A stretch of 64,000 nucleotides of DNA from Polynucleobacter sp. UK-Mo-2m-Kol15 (lineage in GTDB: Bacteria > Pseudomonadota > Gammaproteobacteria > Burkholderiales > Burkholderiaceae). This document shows positions 45,491-55,352 of this stretch, one piece after another. Made by a program: the position numbers and the translations under genes. Below the pieces are notes generated by a model. That model was not told the DNA's origin. It was given only the letters and a program-made list of their open reading frames with translations, and did no database searches. Positions within the stretch are counted from its first letter, which is position 1. Every line of letters begins with the position of its first letter. Location: NCBI RefSeq assembly GCF_018881505.1, contig NZ_JACVQC010000001.1:1-64000 (forward strand), in the 5' to 3' direction.

Positions 45491-46012
45491 ATGCGCTGGA
45501 TAGGAATAGACCCTGGTCTACGAACAACAGGTTTTGGTGTCATTGACGTTGATGGTCAAAGGCTCAGCTACGTAGCGTCTGGGACGATTGAAAGTGGTGA
45601 TCCAGACCAAGGTCTACCTACGAGATTGGGCATCTTATATGCCGGAATTAAAGAGGTTTTGGAGACCTATCACCCACAGCAAGCGGCTATCGAAGAAGTA
45701 TTCCTCAACGTCAATCCTCGCTCTACTCTGATGCTAGGGCAGGCTCGAGGAGCAGTGATTGCGGCTTTAGTCTCCGACCAACTCCCTGTTGCTGAATACA
45801 GCGCACTCCGAGTGAAGCAGTCCATTGTTGGGACCGGTCGGGCAAGTAAGCCCCAAGTTCAAGAAATGGTGAAACGTCTACTGCGCTTAAGTAGAACGCC
45901 CGGCGCAGACGCGGCAGATGCCTTGGGGGTGGCTATTTGTGCGGCACATCACGATCAAATACCGAAAGCAATTACCGCCACCCTTACACCCAAAAAGAGT
46001 AGTAAGAAATAA
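45491..46012 (+). CDS. ruvC: Holliday junction resolvase RuvC
   Basis: This 173-aa RNase H-fold endonuclease cuts Holliday junctions. The four acidic catalytic positions are seen in [10 protein letters not shown] (Asp7), IEEVFL, and [14 protein letters not shown]. It begins six bases after purH and is followed by ruvA, with no LexA-like box in between, so SOS control is not evident here. Confidence 0.97.
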   Translation: MRWIGIDPGLRTTGFGVIDVDGQRLSYVASGTIESGDPDQGLPTRLGILYAGIKEVLETYHPQQAAIEEVFLNVNPRSTLMLGQARGAVIAALVSDQLPVAEYSALRVKQSIVGTGRASKPQVQEMVKRLLRLSRTPGADAADALGVAICAAHHDQIPKAITATLTPKKSSKK

Positions 46013-46038
46013 CAATACAAACAGGTTAAGATCTTCAC

Positions 46039-46623
46039 ATGATTGGTCGTATTCAAGGAATTCTCGTTTCAGTTCATCCACCCCGTCTCTTGGTAGATTG
46101 CCAAGGCGTTGGCTATGAGATTGATGTGCCCATGAGTACGCTGTATCAACTACCAGAGACTAATCAAAAAATTACACTTCTCACACACTTCCAGGTCCGT
46201 GAAGATGCACAACAACTCTTTGGATTTGCCACTGAAACCGAGCGTGAAGCATTTAGACAGCTGATTAAGATTAGCGGTGTTGGCTCACGCACTGCCCTTG
46301 CCGTCCTTTCCGGCATGAGCGTCAATGAACTGGCGCAGGCAATTGCTATGCAAGAAGCGGGACGCCTGACCCAGGTACCCGGCATTGGCAAAAAGACTGC
46401 TGAGCGCCTTTGCCTCGAACTCAAAGGCAAGCTGGCTCCAGATTTAGGAATTTTTGGTGACAAACCTCACGCTATTGAAGCGAATAGCGAAGTTTTACAA
46501 GCCCTTTTGGCACTAGGTTATTCAGAAAAAGAGGCTCATTTGGCCCTCAAACAAATCCCGCCAGATGCCACAGTATCTGATGGCATTCGTATGGGCCTAA
46601 AGTACCTGTCGAAGTCTTCATAA
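46039..46623 (+). CDS. ruvA: Holliday junction DNA helicase subunit RuvA
   Basis: This 194-aa tetramer-forming protein binds four-way junctions. Domain I has [19 protein letters not shown], domain II has two helix-hairpin-helix motifs ([17 protein letters not shown] and [16 protein letters not shown]), and domain III is the RuvB-contact UBA-like fold. The order ruvC-ruvA-ruvB with short gaps indicates a shared transcript. Confidence 0.97.
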   Translation: MIGRIQGILVSVHPPRLLVDCQGVGYEIDVPMSTLYQLPETNQKITLLTHFQVREDAQQLFGFATETEREAFRQLIKISGVGSRTALAVLSGMSVNELAQAIAMQEAGRLTQVPGIGKKTAERLCLELKGKLAPDLGIFGDKPHAIEANSEVLQALLALGYSEKEAHLALKQIPPDATVSDGIRMGLKYLSKSS

Positions 46624-46654
46624 TTAGTCTCCTAAACACCACTACACTTGCAGT

Positions 46655-47731
46655 ATGGCAATCCACACAGAAGACCTTAACTCAATTCCCGAAGACTTGC
46701 CGGAAGGCAATGACCGCATCGTTAGCGGCGCAGCTGGAAACTCGGAAGCCGTCTTTGAAAGAGCTCTGCGTCCAAAGCAGCTTGATGAGTATGTAGGTCA
46801 AACTAAAGCTCGTGAACAGCTAGAAATTTTTATTACGGCAACTCGCGCCCGTCAAGAAGCCTTAGATCACGTTCTTTTATTTGGACCTCCTGGTCTTGGC
46901 AAAACTACTTTGGCTCATATCATCGCCAGAGAGCTTGGTGTCAATTTGCGCCAAACTAGCGGTCCCGTCCTAGATCGACCTGGTGATCTTGCTGCTTTAC
47001 TGACAAATTTAGAAGAAAACGATGTGCTCTTTATTGATGAGATTCATCGCCTCTCTCCTGTTGTTGAAGAAATTCTCTACCCAGCCCTAGAGGATTACAG
47101 CTTAGACATCATGATTGGTGAAGGTCCTGCTGCCCGAAGTGTCAAGATTGATCTCAAACCATTTACTTTGATCGGCGCGACCACTCGTGCCGGAATGCTC
47201 ACCAATCCTTTGCGTGATCGCTTTGGCATTGTGGCAAGACTGGAGTTCTACACCACTGAAGAGCTCACTAAAATTATTACGCGCTCCGCTAGCTTACTTC
47301 AAGCCGATATTGACCCCGAGGGATCCATTGAGATAGCTAAGCGTGCTAGAGGTACTCCACGTATTGCTAATCGTCTATTGCGTCGGGTGCGTGACTATGC
47401 CGAAGTCAAGGGTACTGGAACCATCACTAAAGAAATGGCTGATGCCGCATTGAGGATGCTCGATGTTGATCCAAGTGGCTTTGATGTAATGGATAGAAAA
47501 TTACTAGAAGCCATCTTACATAAATTTGATGGTGGCCCCGTAGGGATTGATAACTTGGCTGCGGCTATTGGTGAAGAACGCGACACCATTGAGGACGTTC
47601 TAGAGCCTTACCTAATTCAGCAGGGTTATCTACAAAGAACCTCGCGTGGAAGGATTGCCACTAGGCAGGCTTACGAGCATTTTGGCTTAAAAGCGCCAAG
47701 TAGTTTATCGAACTCAGACCTACTCGAATAG
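46655..47731 (+). CDS. ruvB: Holliday junction DNA helicase subunit RuvB
   Basis: This 358-aa AAA+ ATPase drives branch migration with RuvA. Walker A is [12 protein letters not shown] (near residue 76), Walker B is FIDEIHRL, and the sensor region [18 protein letters not shown] is intact. The C-terminal winged-helix domain ends the protein. It closes the plus-strand gene run that starts at amgK. Confidence 0.98.
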   Translation: MAIHTEDLNSIPEDLPEGNDRIVSGAAGNSEAVFERALRPKQLDEYVGQTKAREQLEIFITATRARQEALDHVLLFGPPGLGKTTLAHIIARELGVNLRQTSGPVLDRPGDLAALLTNLEENDVLFIDEIHRLSPVVEEILYPALEDYSLDIMIGEGPAARSVKIDLKPFTLIGATTRAGMLTNPLRDRFGIVARLEFYTTEELTKIITRSASLLQADIDPEGSIEIAKRARGTPRIANRLLRRVRDYAEVKGTGTITKEMADAALRMLDVDPSGFDVMDRKLLEAILHKFDGGPVGIDNLAAAIGEERDTIEDVLEPYLIQQGYLQRTSRGRIATRQAYEHFGLKAPSSLSNSDLLE

Positions 47732-47755
47732 CTTAGACCCACTCAAGCGCAGGCA

Positions 47756-48103
47756 TCAATCTTTTCTTGGGGATTGCCATGGCCAGCGGCCATCAATTTC
47801 TAATGTTAAGGACCAGCTTAAGAAGCATCGAATGAGCACAATGGCTCCGAGCACTGCAACACTAGTCAAGGTCGGGCTAATTGCAACGGTACGAATTACA
47901 TCACCAGCAACTAGTACTTCAAGGCCCAAAATCAATGAACGCACAATTTGAATGCGAAAACCTTTGTAAGCAATGTCCGCTGTTTGAGTAATCAACTCTT
48001 TAGCAAAGGTACATAAACCCCAAAGTACCCCTAGAGAAACAACTGCCACCCCTAAGGCATCCATCACATCACTTACACCTCGAATAGTTTCGATCAGATT
48101 CAT
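47756..48103 (-). CDS. DUF1622 family membrane protein
   Basis: This 115-aa protein with three predicted helices fits the DUF1622 family (YuaF-like uncharacterised). LILGLEVLVAGDVIRTV near residue 56 is the conserved core. No function is established. It lies between the convergent ruvB end and tyrS, alone on its strand side, 42 bp after the tyrS stop. Confidence 0.78.
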   Translation of the reverse strand: MNLIETIRGVSDVMDALGVAVVSLGVLWGLCTFAKELITQTADIAYKGFRIQIVRSLILGLEVLVAGDVIRTVAISPTLTSVAVLGAIVLIRCFLSWSLTLEIDGRWPWQSPRKD

Positions 48104-48145
48104 AAAGAATTGTTATATGAAAAAAGTAAGTAGGTCATTAAAAAT

Positions 48146-49378
48146 TTATACCAAAATAACTTTAGCAAATTTACGCTTACCCACCTGCACCACATAAGTA
48201 CCGGCTTCAACTTTCAATTGTTTGTCAGTAACAGTTGCGCCATCAATCTTCACACCGTTTTGTTCAATGTTGCGATTCGCTTCCGATGTAGATGGGGCTA
48301 AGCCAGCAGCCTTCAAAAGATTGGCAATCTGCATTGGGGCACCAGAAAGATTTACCTCTGGAATATCGTCAGGCACGCCACCTTTAGCGCGGTGATTAAA
48401 GTCTTCTAATGCTTTTTCTGCTGCCGCTTGAGAATGAAAGCGCGCAACAATTTCTTGTGCGAGTAGCACTTTGCAATCTTTAGGGTTTCTCCCAGCAGCA
48501 ACTTCTTGCTTCATTAAATCAATTTCAGCCATAGGACGAAATGACAACAATGTGAAGTAGTCCCACATTAACTCATCGGAGATGCTCAAGAGCTTACCGA
48601 ACATCTCGCCAGCAGGTTCGCTGATGCCAATGTAATTACCTTTGGACTTACTCATCTTATCCACGCCATCTAAACCAACCAGCAGTGGCATTGTCAAAAT
48701 ACATTGGGGCTCTTGGCCATACTCACGCTGGAGTTCGCGCCCTACCAAGAGATTAAATTTCTGATCAGTACCACCGAGCTCTAAATCACTCTTCAGGGCA
48801 ACAGAGTCGTAGCCCTGCATCAATGGGTACAAGAACTCATGTACAGAGATGGGTACGCCACTACGGTAGCGCTTGGTAAAGTCATCCCGCTCTAACATTT
48901 GGGCAACGGTATATCGCGCTGCCAACTGAATCATGCCACGTGCACCCAGTGGATCACACCACTCGCTGTTATAGCGGACTTCAGTTTTAGCTGGATCAAG
49001 GACCATACTAGCTTGACGATAGTAAGTCTGCGCATTAACGGCGATTTCTTCAGCGGTCAGCGGTGGTCGGGTTGCATTACGTCCAGAGGGATCACCGATC
49101 ATGCTGGTGAAGTCACCAATCAAGAAAATCACGGTGTGACCTAAATCTTGTAGTTGACGTAATTTGTTCAGAACAACTGTATGGCCCAAATGAATATCGG
49201 GCGCTGTTGGGTCTAAACCCAGCTTAATACGCAAGGGAGTGCAGGTGGCTTGGCTCTTGGCCAACTTTTGAGTCCAGTCCGCCTCGACTAATAACTCATC
49301 ACAGCCCCTTTTGGTTACTTCAAGGGCTGCAAAAACTTCGGGGGTAAGTGGGTATTTTTGTTCTGGTTTAGCCGTCAT
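48146..49378 (-). CDS. tyrS: Tyrosyl-tRNA synthetase
   Basis: This 410-aa class I synthetase has the HIGH-like IHLGHTVV (near residue 53), the KMSKS motif as [12 protein letters not shown] (near residue 241), and a C-terminal S4 RNA-binding domain. I chose ATG 49378. A longer reading to 49567 would overlap the divergent anmK coding region by 100 bp and has no family similarity. The 89-bp gap to anmK should contain both promoters. Confidence 0.97.
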   Translation of the reverse strand: MTAKPEQKYPLTPEVFAALEVTKRGCDELLVEADWTQKLAKSQATCTPLRIKLGLDPTAPDIHLGHTVVLNKLRQLQDLGHTVIFLIGDFTSMIGDPSGRNATRPPLTAEEIAVNAQTYYRQASMVLDPAKTEVRYNSEWCDPLGARGMIQLAARYTVAQMLERDDFTKRYRSGVPISVHEFLYPLMQGYDSVALKSDLELGGTDQKFNLLVGRELQREYGQEPQCILTMPLLVGLDGVDKMSKSKGNYIGISEPAGEMFGKLLSISDELMWDYFTLLSFRPMAEIDLMKQEVAAGRNPKDCKVLLAQEIVARFHSQAAAEKALEDFNHRAKGGVPDDIPEVNLSGAPMQIANLLKAAGLAPSTSEANRNIEQNGVKIDGATVTDKQLKVEAGTYVVQVGKRKFAKVILV

Positions 49379-49467
49379 GCGAAATTGGGTAACTGATTCG
49401 GTTAAATTAGTATTTACATTGCTAAAGCATAATTGTCGCATTCCTGAGAACAAAGACCTGATACTGC

Positions 49468-50598
49468 ATGAATAAGTCTCCATCCCTCTATATTGGCCTG
49501 ATGTCTGGCACCAGCCTAGATGGGATAGACGCCGTGCTGGCAAAGATTGAAGCTTCAGGGGAGACATGTCTTATGGACTCCTGCAGCCTTCCCTTTAGCC
49601 CTGAATTACGCAAAGCCCTGCTAGATCTCCAAACCCCTGGCCCAAATGAGCTCCACCGCGAAAAACAGGCGGCCAATGCCTTGGCAGTAGCCTATGCGGA
49701 TGCAGTCAAGCAATTACTTACTCAGGCTAAGCTTTCCGCTGCAGATATCAGCGCGATCGGCGCCCATGGTCAGACTATTCGTCACCAAGCCGATCTTGCT
49801 CATCACTTGGCCTATACACATCAAACCCTCAATCCTGCACTTCTTACAGAGTTGACCGGAATTGATGTCATTGCGGATTTTAGAAGTCGTGACCTTGCTG
49901 CTGGTGGTCATGGCGCCCCTCTAGTGCCAGCCTTTCATGCGCAGCAGTTTGCTTCAGATAATAATATCGCCGTACTCAATCTTGGCGGTATTGCCAACCT
50001 AACGCTATTAACCAAAGATAGTGAAGTGAGGGGCTTTGATTGCGGCCCTGGCAATATGTTGATGGATGCCTGGATTGCAGAACAGCAAGGTCATGCCTTT
50101 GATGAGAACGGTACTTGGGCATCACAAGGCAAAGTTAATCAAGTGCTGCTGTCCAGCATGATGACGGATTCATTTTTTGCAAAAGCTCCTCCAAAGAGCA
50201 CAGGTCGTGATGACTTTCATCTGGAGTGGCTACAAAAGCAAATTGGTTTAGATAACATCAATGCTGAAGATGTTCAAGCCACACTATTACAGCTGACTGT
50301 GGACTCAGCCTTGCAAGCTTTAGAGTGCTATGCGCCGCAAACCCAAATACTGGTTATCTGTGGTGGTGGTGCACGCAATACCGCCTTATTGAATTTATTG
50401 AAAACAAGGGCTGAGGTCTTATTTAAAAACTCACTGGAGATTGTGACCAGTGATGCGCTTGGCATTGATCCACAACTCGTAGAAGGCCTCGCGTTCGCAT
50501 GGCTTGCATGGGCCCATAAAGAAAAACGGCCAGCAAATTTGCCAGCCGTTACAGGAGCAAGGGGGCCTAGAATTCTAGGTGCTTGCTATCCTGCTTAA
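49468..50598 (+). CDS. anmK: Anhydro-N-acetylmuramic acid kinase
   Basis: This 376-aa kinase opens the 1,6-anhydro ring of recycled anhMurNAc and phosphorylates it to MurNAc-6-phosphate. [16 protein letters not shown] (near residue 9), GAHGQTIRH and [13 protein letters not shown] are family motifs. Its recycling role pairs it with AmgK and MurU, 10 kb upstream in this window. The C-terminus overlaps erpA's end by four bases and contains the erpA terminator on the opposite strand. Confidence 0.96.
   Translation: MNKSPSLYIGLMSGTSLDGIDAVLAKIEASGETCLMDSCSLPFSPELRKALLDLQTPGPNELHREKQAANALAVAYADAVKQLLTQAKLSAADISAIGAHGQTIRHQADLAHHLAYTHQTLNPALLTELTGIDVIADFRSRDLAAGGHGAPLVPAFHAQQFASDNNIAVLNLGGIANLTLLTKDSEVRGFDCGPGNMLMDAWIAEQQGHAFDENGTWASQGKVNQVLLSSMMTDSFFAKAPPKSTGRDDFHLEWLQKQIGLDNINAEDVQATLLQLTVDSALQALECYAPQTQILVICGGGARNTALLNLLKTRAEVLFKNSLEIVTSDALGIDPQLVEGLAFAWLAWAHKEKRPANLPAVTGARGPRILGACYPA
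50521..50550 (-). terminator. erpA terminator inside the anmK coding sequence
   Basis: On the minus strand AACGGC-TG-GCAAA pairs with TTTGC-TG-GCCGTT (50525-50550), with the TG steps forming two G-U wobbles, and a T-run follows (50521-50526). It is 45 nt past the erpA stop. On the plus strand the wobble pairs become C-A mismatches, so the hairpin is stronger in the erpA transcript than in the anmK mRNA. A 14-bp perfect palindrome, CCTAGAATTCTAGG (50566-50579), lies between. Confidence 0.72.
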
Positions 50599-50972
50599 GC
50601 AGAGAAAGAAGAGCCGCAACCACAAGTGGTTTGTGCATTTGGATTCTTAATTACAAACTGTGAACCATTAATGTCCTCTTTGTAATCAATCTCAGCACCA
50701 ACTAAATATTGGAAGCTCATTGAATCGACCAATAAAGTTACACCATTCTTCTCAAAGAGTGTGTCATCCTCATTTACAGCATCATCAAATGTGAAGCCAT
50801 ACTGAAATCCTGAGCAACCGCCGCCCTGAACAAACACGCGTAGTTTTAATTCAGGATTGCCTTCTTCAGCAATCAAGTCAGCCACTTTTGCAGCAGCGCT
50901 ATCCGTGAACACCAACGGGGTTGGTGGCTCGGCTAAATCTTGTGCAGTTTCTTGTGTAGCTAATTGGTTCAT
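50595..50972 (-). CDS. erpA: Iron-sulfur cluster insertion protein ErpA
   Basis: This 125-aa A-type Fe-S carrier delivers [4Fe-4S] or [2Fe-2S] clusters to apo-proteins. The three cluster Cys are C53 ([11 protein letters not shown]), C117 and C119 (TCGCGSSF). The N-terminal 20 residues are a short acidic extension. It is monocistronic, facing anmK. I see no convincing IscR site in its 83-bp upstream region. Confidence 0.95.
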   Translation of the reverse strand: MNQLATQETAQDLAEPPTPLVFTDSAAAKVADLIAEEGNPELKLRVFVQGGGCSGFQYGFTFDDAVNEDDTLFEKNGVTLLVDSMSFQYLVGAEIDYKEDINGSQFVIKNPNAQTTCGCGSSFSA

Positions 50973-51055
50973 GGTTTACTCCTAATTCAAAGGGCAATGG
51001 TTTATTTTAGGCTTTTAATGCCAAGCTTGCTGAAGGGTCTTTCCTACTCGCTCTA

Positions 51056-52114
51056 TTATGGTGAAATAGCAATTTGTGTCAATCCAGTGGTCTCAGGCAG
51101 TCCAAACATGAGGTTCATGCATTGAACGCCTTGACCTGAAGCGCCCTTTACTAGGTTATCTTCAACCACCAAAATGACTAAAGTATCGCCATCGCCAGGA
51201 CGGTGAATAGCAATACGCAAGCCATTGCTACCCCGTACAGAGCGTGTTTCTGGATGACTGCCTGCAGGCATGACATCAACAAAAGGCTCATCTTGGAAGA
51301 AATCTTCGTATAGCTTTTGGAAATCTACCTTCATGCCAACCTCTGTTAAACGCACATATAAGGTTGAATGGATACCTCTAATCATTGGCGTCAAATGCGG
51401 TACAAATGTTAGGCCTATCTGATCGTGGCCAGCGATCGCCTTTAAGCCTTGAACGATTTCAGGAAGGTGGCGATGACCTTTAACGCCATAGGCTTTGAAG
51501 TTATCACTAGACTCCGATAATAAAGTTCCGATCTCTGCTTTCCGCCCAGCACCAGAAGTTCCCGACTTCGAATCAGAAATAATATGGGTACCATCAATCA
51601 GTTGCTTGCCGCCGGTAGACTGTGGCGAGAGTAATGGAGCCAGTCCGAGCTGCACAGAAGTTGGGTAACAGCCAGCCAAACCAACTACACGTGCTTTTTT
51701 AATTGCTTCACGATTGATTTCTGCCAAACCATAAACTGCTTCAGCCAAAATTTCTGGGCAGCCGTGCTCCATGCCATACCATTTCGCAAATTCTTTGACG
51801 TCCTTTAAACGGAAATCTGCAGCCAGATCCAAAATCTTCACGTTGTTAGCAAGTAATTCTTTTGCTTGAGCCATTGCTACGCCGTGGGGCGTAGCAAAGA
51901 ACACTACGTCGCACTCATTTAACTTGGCCTCATCTGGTGTCGTGAATTTGAGATCAATGCGACCACGTAAAGAGGGGAACATCTCAGCCACTGGCATACC
52001 AGCTTCCGTGCGAGAAGTAATTGCTTGAATATTCACTTCAGGGTGTTGCGACAACAAACGCAACAACTCCACTCCGGTATATCCAGTACCACCTACGATT
52101 CCAACTTTGATCAT
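51056..52114 (-). CDS. argC: N-acetyl-gamma-glutamyl-phosphate reductase
   Basis: This 352-aa NADP-dependent enzyme makes N-acetylglutamate semialdehyde in arginine synthesis. The Rossmann motif [17 protein letters not shown] opens the protein and GLAGCYPTS near residue 149 has the catalytic Cys. I chose ATG 52114 with GGAG six bases upstream; an in-frame TTG at 52126 overlaps that site. It lies 98 bp downstream of the rpsI terminator region and is likely transcribed on its own. Confidence 0.95.
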   Translation of the reverse strand: MIKVGIVGGTGYTGVELLRLLSQHPEVNIQAITSRTEAGMPVAEMFPSLRGRIDLKFTTPDEAKLNECDVVFFATPHGVAMAQAKELLANNVKILDLAADFRLKDVKEFAKWYGMEHGCPEILAEAVYGLAEINREAIKKARVVGLAGCYPTSVQLGLAPLLSPQSTGGKQLIDGTHIISDSKSGTSGAGRKAEIGTLLSESSDNFKAYGVKGHRHLPEIVQGLKAIAGHDQIGLTFVPHLTPMIRGIHSTLYVRLTEVGMKVDFQKLYEDFFQDEPFVDVMPAGSHPETRSVRGSNGLRIAIHRPGDGDTLVILVVEDNLVKGASGQGVQCMNLMFGLPETTGLTQIAISP

Positions 52115-52171
52115 GCCATTCTCCAAAATGCTGATAGATGAATTTTATTCCTTCAGTAACTCAATTGTAGA

Positions 52172-52200
52172 AACAAAAAGGGCCGCTTGCGCGACCCTTT
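52172..52200 (-). terminator. Terminator of rplM-rpsI
   Basis: A 10-bp stem with one G-U pair (52177-52186 with 52191-52200) and a GCAA (GNRA-type) tetraloop on the minus strand is followed by TTTTTGTTT. It lies 27 bp after the rpsI stop. Confidence 0.87.
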
Positions 52201-52226
52201 CGATAAAACTTAGCGACTGAAAAAAA

Positions 52227-52628
52227 TTAGCGCTTGCTGAACTGCTTACGACGACGTGCGCCATGCAGACCAACTTTTTTACGCTCAACTTCACGAGCAT
52301 CGCGAGTTACCAAACCTGCTTTAGAGAGGGCTGGTTTCAATGCGTTGTCGTAGTCAATCAATGCGCGAGTAACGCCGTGACGTACTGCACCAGCTTGGCC
52401 AGTTTCACCGCCACCGCTAACGTTTACTTTGATATCAAAGGTTGTTAGGTGAGCTGTGAGAGCCAAAGGCTGACGAGCAATCATGCGTGATGTTTCGCGA
52501 GCAAAGTAAGCATCGATAGGTTTACCGTTAACAGTAATCTCACCTTTGCCAGATTTAATGAATACACGTGCTACAGAGCTCTTGCGACGACCTGTACCGT
52601 AATTCCAATTTCCGTAATTAATAGCCAT
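52227..52628 (-). CDS. rpsI: 30S ribosomal protein S9
   Basis: This 133-aa protein is a small-subunit component whose basic C-terminal tail (ending KQFSKR) reaches the P-site t[17 protein letters not shown] near residue 12 and [16 protein letters not shown] near residue 70 are conserved. It follows rplM by nine bases, the near-universal rplM-rpsI pair. Confidence 0.98.
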   Translation of the reverse strand: MAINYGNWNYGTGRRKSSVARVFIKSGKGEITVNGKPIDAYFARETSRMIARQPLALTAHLTTFDIKVNVSGGGETGQAGAVRHGVTRALIDYDNALKPALSKAGLVTRDAREVERKKVGLHGARRRKQFSKR

Positions 52629-52637
52629 TTGGTTTCC

Positions 52638-53066
52638 TTAAATCTCTAACGCTTTTGGCTGTTGAGCCGCATGCGGATGACTGGCGTCGCCATAGACTTT
52701 TAATTTCTTAATCATGGCATAACCTAGTGGGCCTTTTGGCAACATACCCTTCACAGCCTTCTCTAAAGCACGGCCTGGGAAACGGTCTTGCATCTTGTCG
52801 AAGTTGGTCGAGCTAATACCGCCTGGGTATCCGCTGTGACGGTAATAAATTTTGTTCAAGCCTTTTGTGCCTGTAACACGTAGCTTAGAAGAGTTGATGA
52901 CAACAATGAAGTCGCCAGTATCAACGTGTGGGGTGTATTCAGGCTTGTGCTTGCCGCGTAGACGGAGTGCCACTTCACTGGCGACACGACCGAGGACTTT
53001 GTCCGTAGCGTCAATCACGAACCATTCATGCACTACCTCATGGGATTTTGCAGAAAAAGTTTTCAT
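52638..53066 (-). CDS. rplM: 50S ribosomal protein L13
   Basis: This 142-aa large-subunit protein opens [19 protein letters not shown] and includes the conserved [20 protein letters not shown]. Its start has only a weak Shine-Dalgarno (GAGAA). The 5' leader is unusual: a strong hairpin at 53174-53199 and, further up, a full terminator-promoter pair. The promoter for rplM itself is therefore unclear. A TATAAC -10-like hexamer near 53090 would give a very short leader. Confidence 0.98.
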   Translation of the reverse strand: MKTFSAKSHEVVHEWFVIDATDKVLGRVASEVALRLRGKHKPEYTPHVDTGDFIVVINSSKLRVTGTKGLNKIYYRHSGYPGGISSTNFDKMQDRFPGRALEKAVKGMLPKGPLGYAMIKKLKVYGDASHPHAAQQPKALEI

Positions 53067-53173
53067 GATTTCTCAAATTGTTATAGTCAAAAAATTACTC
53101 CAATTAAATTACGTCCACCTTGGCCCTGCTTATGTTTGCAAGCTCGCAGATTCTTTAATTCATTTGGTAAAAC

Positions 53174-53199
53174 AATTACCGATGACTGGTTCGGTAATT
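53174..53199 (-). promoter_or_regulatory. Hairpin in the rplM leader
   Basis: AATTACCGA (53174-53182) and TCGGTAATT (53191-53199) form a perfect 9-bp stem with an 8-base loop, followed on the minus strand by TGTTTTACC. It could be a second weak terminator, an attenuator, or a binding site for ribosomal protein L13 or another regulator. This is inferred from structure only. Confidence 0.4.
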
Positions 53200-53222
53200 C
53201 AGTAAAGCCTTGAATTGTAACC

Positions 53223-53325
53223 TAAAAAAAACCCAGGAACGAGTCCTGGGTTGGAATCCACCTATGTTTAAGTGGAGGAGACACTGGGAGGCAAATCATT
53301 CTCTTATATAAGACTGACTACCAAT
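53223..53325 (-). ncRNA. Candidate small RNA with C-rich unpaired motifs
   Basis: A transcript of about 103 nt is bounded by a sigma-70 promoter (start predicted at 53325) and an intrinsic terminator (stem 53230-53238 with 53244-53252, seven T after it). Inside are a 10-base palindrome CTTATATAAG (53303-53312), a C-rich stretch with CCTCCC and TCTCCTCC (53271-53291) that is predicted unpaired and complementary to Shine-Dalgarno sequences, and a 5-bp TCCAC/GTGGA hairpin. No open reading frame with a ribosome site is seen. It may instead be a premature-termination product of an rplM leader. Confidence 0.5.
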
Positions 53326-53331
53326 ATGGTT

Positions 53332-53360
53332 ATTGTATCGATAATTATGGTGCAATGCAA
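53332..53360 (-). promoter_or_regulatory. Sigma-70 promoter of the candidate small RNA
   Basis: TTGCAT (53355-53360) and TACAAT (53332-53337) are spaced by exactly 17 bp on the minus strand, a near-consensus pair and one of the best sigma-70 matches I see in the window. The predicted start is an A at 53325. Confidence 0.65.
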
Positions 53361-53481
53361 GAATATTGACCAAAATCAATTTTTGATGCTTTTTAGCCAA
53401 AAAAGGATAGGGGCTAATATCCATAATTATTGGTAAACTATTGATAATATTGATTAATTTAGTAAATTAAGGGTCACTAAC

Positions 53482-53907
53482 ATGGAATGTCGAGTAAGTT
53501 GGTTGGGTAATAGCGGCATGGCCTTTTCGGCAGAAACTGGCAGTGGCCACCAAGTCAAGATGGATGGCCCACCCGATGCAGGGGGGCAAAATAGTGCCCC
53601 AAGACCCATGGAACTCCTTTTAGCGGGAACTGGTGGGTGCTCAGCCTTTGATGTGGTTTTGATCCTACAAAAGGCTCGGCAGGAGATTAGCGCCTGTGAC
53701 GTCCAGCTAAGTGCTGAGAGGGCAGAAACTGAACCCAAAGTCTTTACAAAAATTAACCTGCATTTCACCGTGAAAGGCAAAAACCTCGATTTAGCCAAAG
53801 TAGAGCGCGCAGTGAAGCTTTCTCACGACAAATACTGCTCTGCCACAACCATGCTGGCTAAAACAGCAGAACTCACTTATTCCATTGATGTAGTGAATGA
53901 CGAATAA
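53482..53907 (+). CDS. OsmC family protein (YhfA-like)
   Basis: This 141-aa OsmC/Ohr-fold protein has the two redox cysteines of the superfamily: Cys53 in GTGGCSAFDVV and Cys119 in HDKYCSATTML. Family members reduce organic hydroperoxides; the YhfA branch is uncharacterised. The 3' end lies 14 bp from the 3' end of rnpB, which is on the other strand. Confidence 0.9.
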   Translation: MECRVSWLGNSGMAFSAETGSGHQVKMDGPPDAGGQNSAPRPMELLLAGTGGCSAFDVVLILQKARQEISACDVQLSAERAETEPKVFTKINLHFTVKGKNLDLAKVERAVKLSHDKYCSATTMLAKTAELTYSIDVVNDE

Positions 53908-53920
53908 GCTTTTAGAAAGT

Positions 53921-54227
53921 GCAGAGTCAATCGATAAGCCGGATTCTGTCGCCTAGATTTACATCTAGGGGCAATCATTCCTCTAGGCCGGCAGTTACCT
54001 GACGGCTCAAGCTCCCTACCCGCAGACTCAGCGGGACGCCTCATCGCCTGCTTACTTGGGATTGCTCCAGGTGGAGGTTACCGCGTTTCACCGTAACTAA
54101 ATACGCTCGTCTCTGTGGCCCTATTCCTCACGTCACCGTGGATGGCCGTTAGCCATCACCCTTCCCTATGGAGTCCGGACTTTCCTCCCCCTCAATAAAG
54201 AGGCGGCGATTGCCCAATTGACTCTGC
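53921..54227 (-). ncRNA. rnpB: RNase P RNA (bacterial type A)
   Basis: This is the catalytic RNA of ribonuclease P, which matures tRNA 5' ends. On the minus strand the conserved GAGGAAAGTCCGGAC (near 54175-54189) and the 3' ACAGAA..CCGGCTTAT (near 53934-53950) are both present. The ends GCAGAGTCAAT and ATTGACTCTGC pair as P1. The length of about 307 nt is on the short side for type A, and I did not trace every helix. It follows pyrC on the same strand. Confidence 0.96.
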
Positions 54228-54251
54228 GACTGCAGTCTAACGCAGTCGCAG
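54224..54251 (-). other. Inverted repeat at the 5' end of rnpB
   Basis: CTGCGACTG (54224-54232) and CAGTCGCAG (54243-54251) form a perfect 9-bp stem that straddles the rnpB 5' end. It sits between the pyrC stop (54292) and rnpB. Without a T-run it is a poor terminator for pyrC; it may instead be a 5'-processing structure of the RNase P precursor. Confidence 0.4.
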
Positions 54252-54291
54252 AAATTTAGTTTAAAAATGAATTGACAGGCTGAGAAGTAGC

Positions 54292-55350
54292 CTAAGCCAA
54301 GGTCCAAGCAATCGCCTCACCAGCACGAAGGGGCACAATCGTATCGTCGCCCAAAGGAAGTTCTGCAGGAATGCTTTGAGCTTGCTTCACCAAGGTAATT
54401 TTCTTGGTATTGCGTGGTAATGAATAAAAATCTGGTCCGAAGAAACTAGCAAAACCCTCAAGTTTGTCTAACTTGCCAATACCGTCAAATGCCTCAGCAT
54501 ATAAACCCAGGGCATTAAAAGCACTGTAGCAACCAGCGCAACCACAAGCCGCCTCTTTGGCACCTTTGGCGTGAGGCGCACTATCAGTACCCAAGAAAAA
54601 CCTGGGGCCACCACTCGTTGCCGCCTCCAGCAAAGCAACACGGTGCTCTTCACGCTTAAGCACAGGCAAGCAATAGTTATGCGGACGAATACCGCCAGCA
54701 AAAATTGCATTACGGTTCATTAATAAATGTTGCGGAGTAATCGTAGCAGCTATATTGTTCTTTGTAGCAGTATGCGCATCACGTACATAGTGCGCAGCTT
54801 GTTTGGTAGTGATGTGCTCAAACACGATCTTGAGCTCAGGAAAATTTTTACGTAAAGGCTCAAGCACTTGGTCAATAAACACCGCCTCACGATCAAAAAT
54901 ATCAATCTCAGCACTAGTCACCTCACCATGCACTAACAAGGGCATACCAACAGCCTGCATGGCCTCAAGTACAGCATGGCAGCGCTTGATGTCACTCACA
55001 CCCGCATCACTATTGGTAGTTGCTCCCGCAGGATAAAGCTTAAATCCAACAATGCCAGCATCCTTTGCTTTGCGCACTTCGTCCACGGAAGTGTTGTCCG
55101 TGAGATATAAAGTCATTAATGGCGTAAAGCCAGTCACACCCAAAGATTGAAGATTGACTTCAATGCGACCTTGATATGCATTTGCTAAATCAACTGTAGT
55201 AACTGGGGGCTTCAAATTTGGCATGATGATGGCACGCGCAAATTGGCGCGCAGTATCGGCCAGCACGTCTTTCATGACTTTGCCATCACGAATGTGCAAA
55301 TGCCAGTCGTCTGGCTGAATTAACTGGATTTGTATTGGGCTATTGGACAT
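54292..55350 (-). CDS. pyrC: Dihydroorotase (class II)
   Basis: This 352-aa zinc amidohydrolase closes the dihydroorotate ring in pyrimidine synthesis. The HxH metal pair is in [10 protein letters not shown] (near residue 15), the carbamylated Lys in [11 protein letters not shown] (near residue 101), and further His ligands in LLVHGEVT and [12 protein letters not shown]. It starts two bases after the glycerate-kinase stop and is the last protein gene of a long operon. Confidence 0.97.
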   Translation of the reverse strand: MSNSPIQIQLIQPDDWHLHIRDGKVMKDVLADTARQFARAIIMPNLKPPVTTVDLANAYQGRIEVNLQSLGVTGFTPLMTLYLTDNTSVDEVRKAKDAGIVGFKLYPAGATTNSDAGVSDIKRCHAVLEAMQAVGMPLLVHGEVTSAEIDIFDREAVFIDQVLEPLRKNFPELKIVFEHITTKQAAHYVRDAHTATKNNIAATITPQHLLMNRNAIFAGGIRPHNYCLPVLKREEHRVALLEAATSGGPRFFLGTDSAPHAKGAKEAACGCAGCYSAFNALGLYAEAFDGIGKLDKLEGFASFFGPDFYSLPRNTKKITLVKQAQSIPAELPLGDDTIVPLRAGEAIAWTLA

Positions 55351-55352
55351 AG

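Larger units (their letters stand above)
53067..53481. other. Gene-free region upstream of rplM and the OsmC gene
   Basis: These 415 bp contain no credible protein gene. Read leftward, the order is: promoter 53332-53360, candidate RNA 53325-53223 ending in a terminator, hairpin 53174-53199, then the rplM start. The right-hand part (53361-53481) is AT-rich and should hold the OsmC gene's promoter; AAGGG precedes that ATG. Confidence 0.75.

Noticed and set aside
49379..49567. 63-residue N-terminal extension of tyrS
   Set aside because: It runs 100 bp into the divergent anmK gene and is not similar to tyrosyl-tRNA synthetases.
53028..53213. Small plus-strand reading frame in the rplM leader
   Set aside because: It overlaps rplM, has no ribosome site and reads through the hairpin region; it looks like chance.
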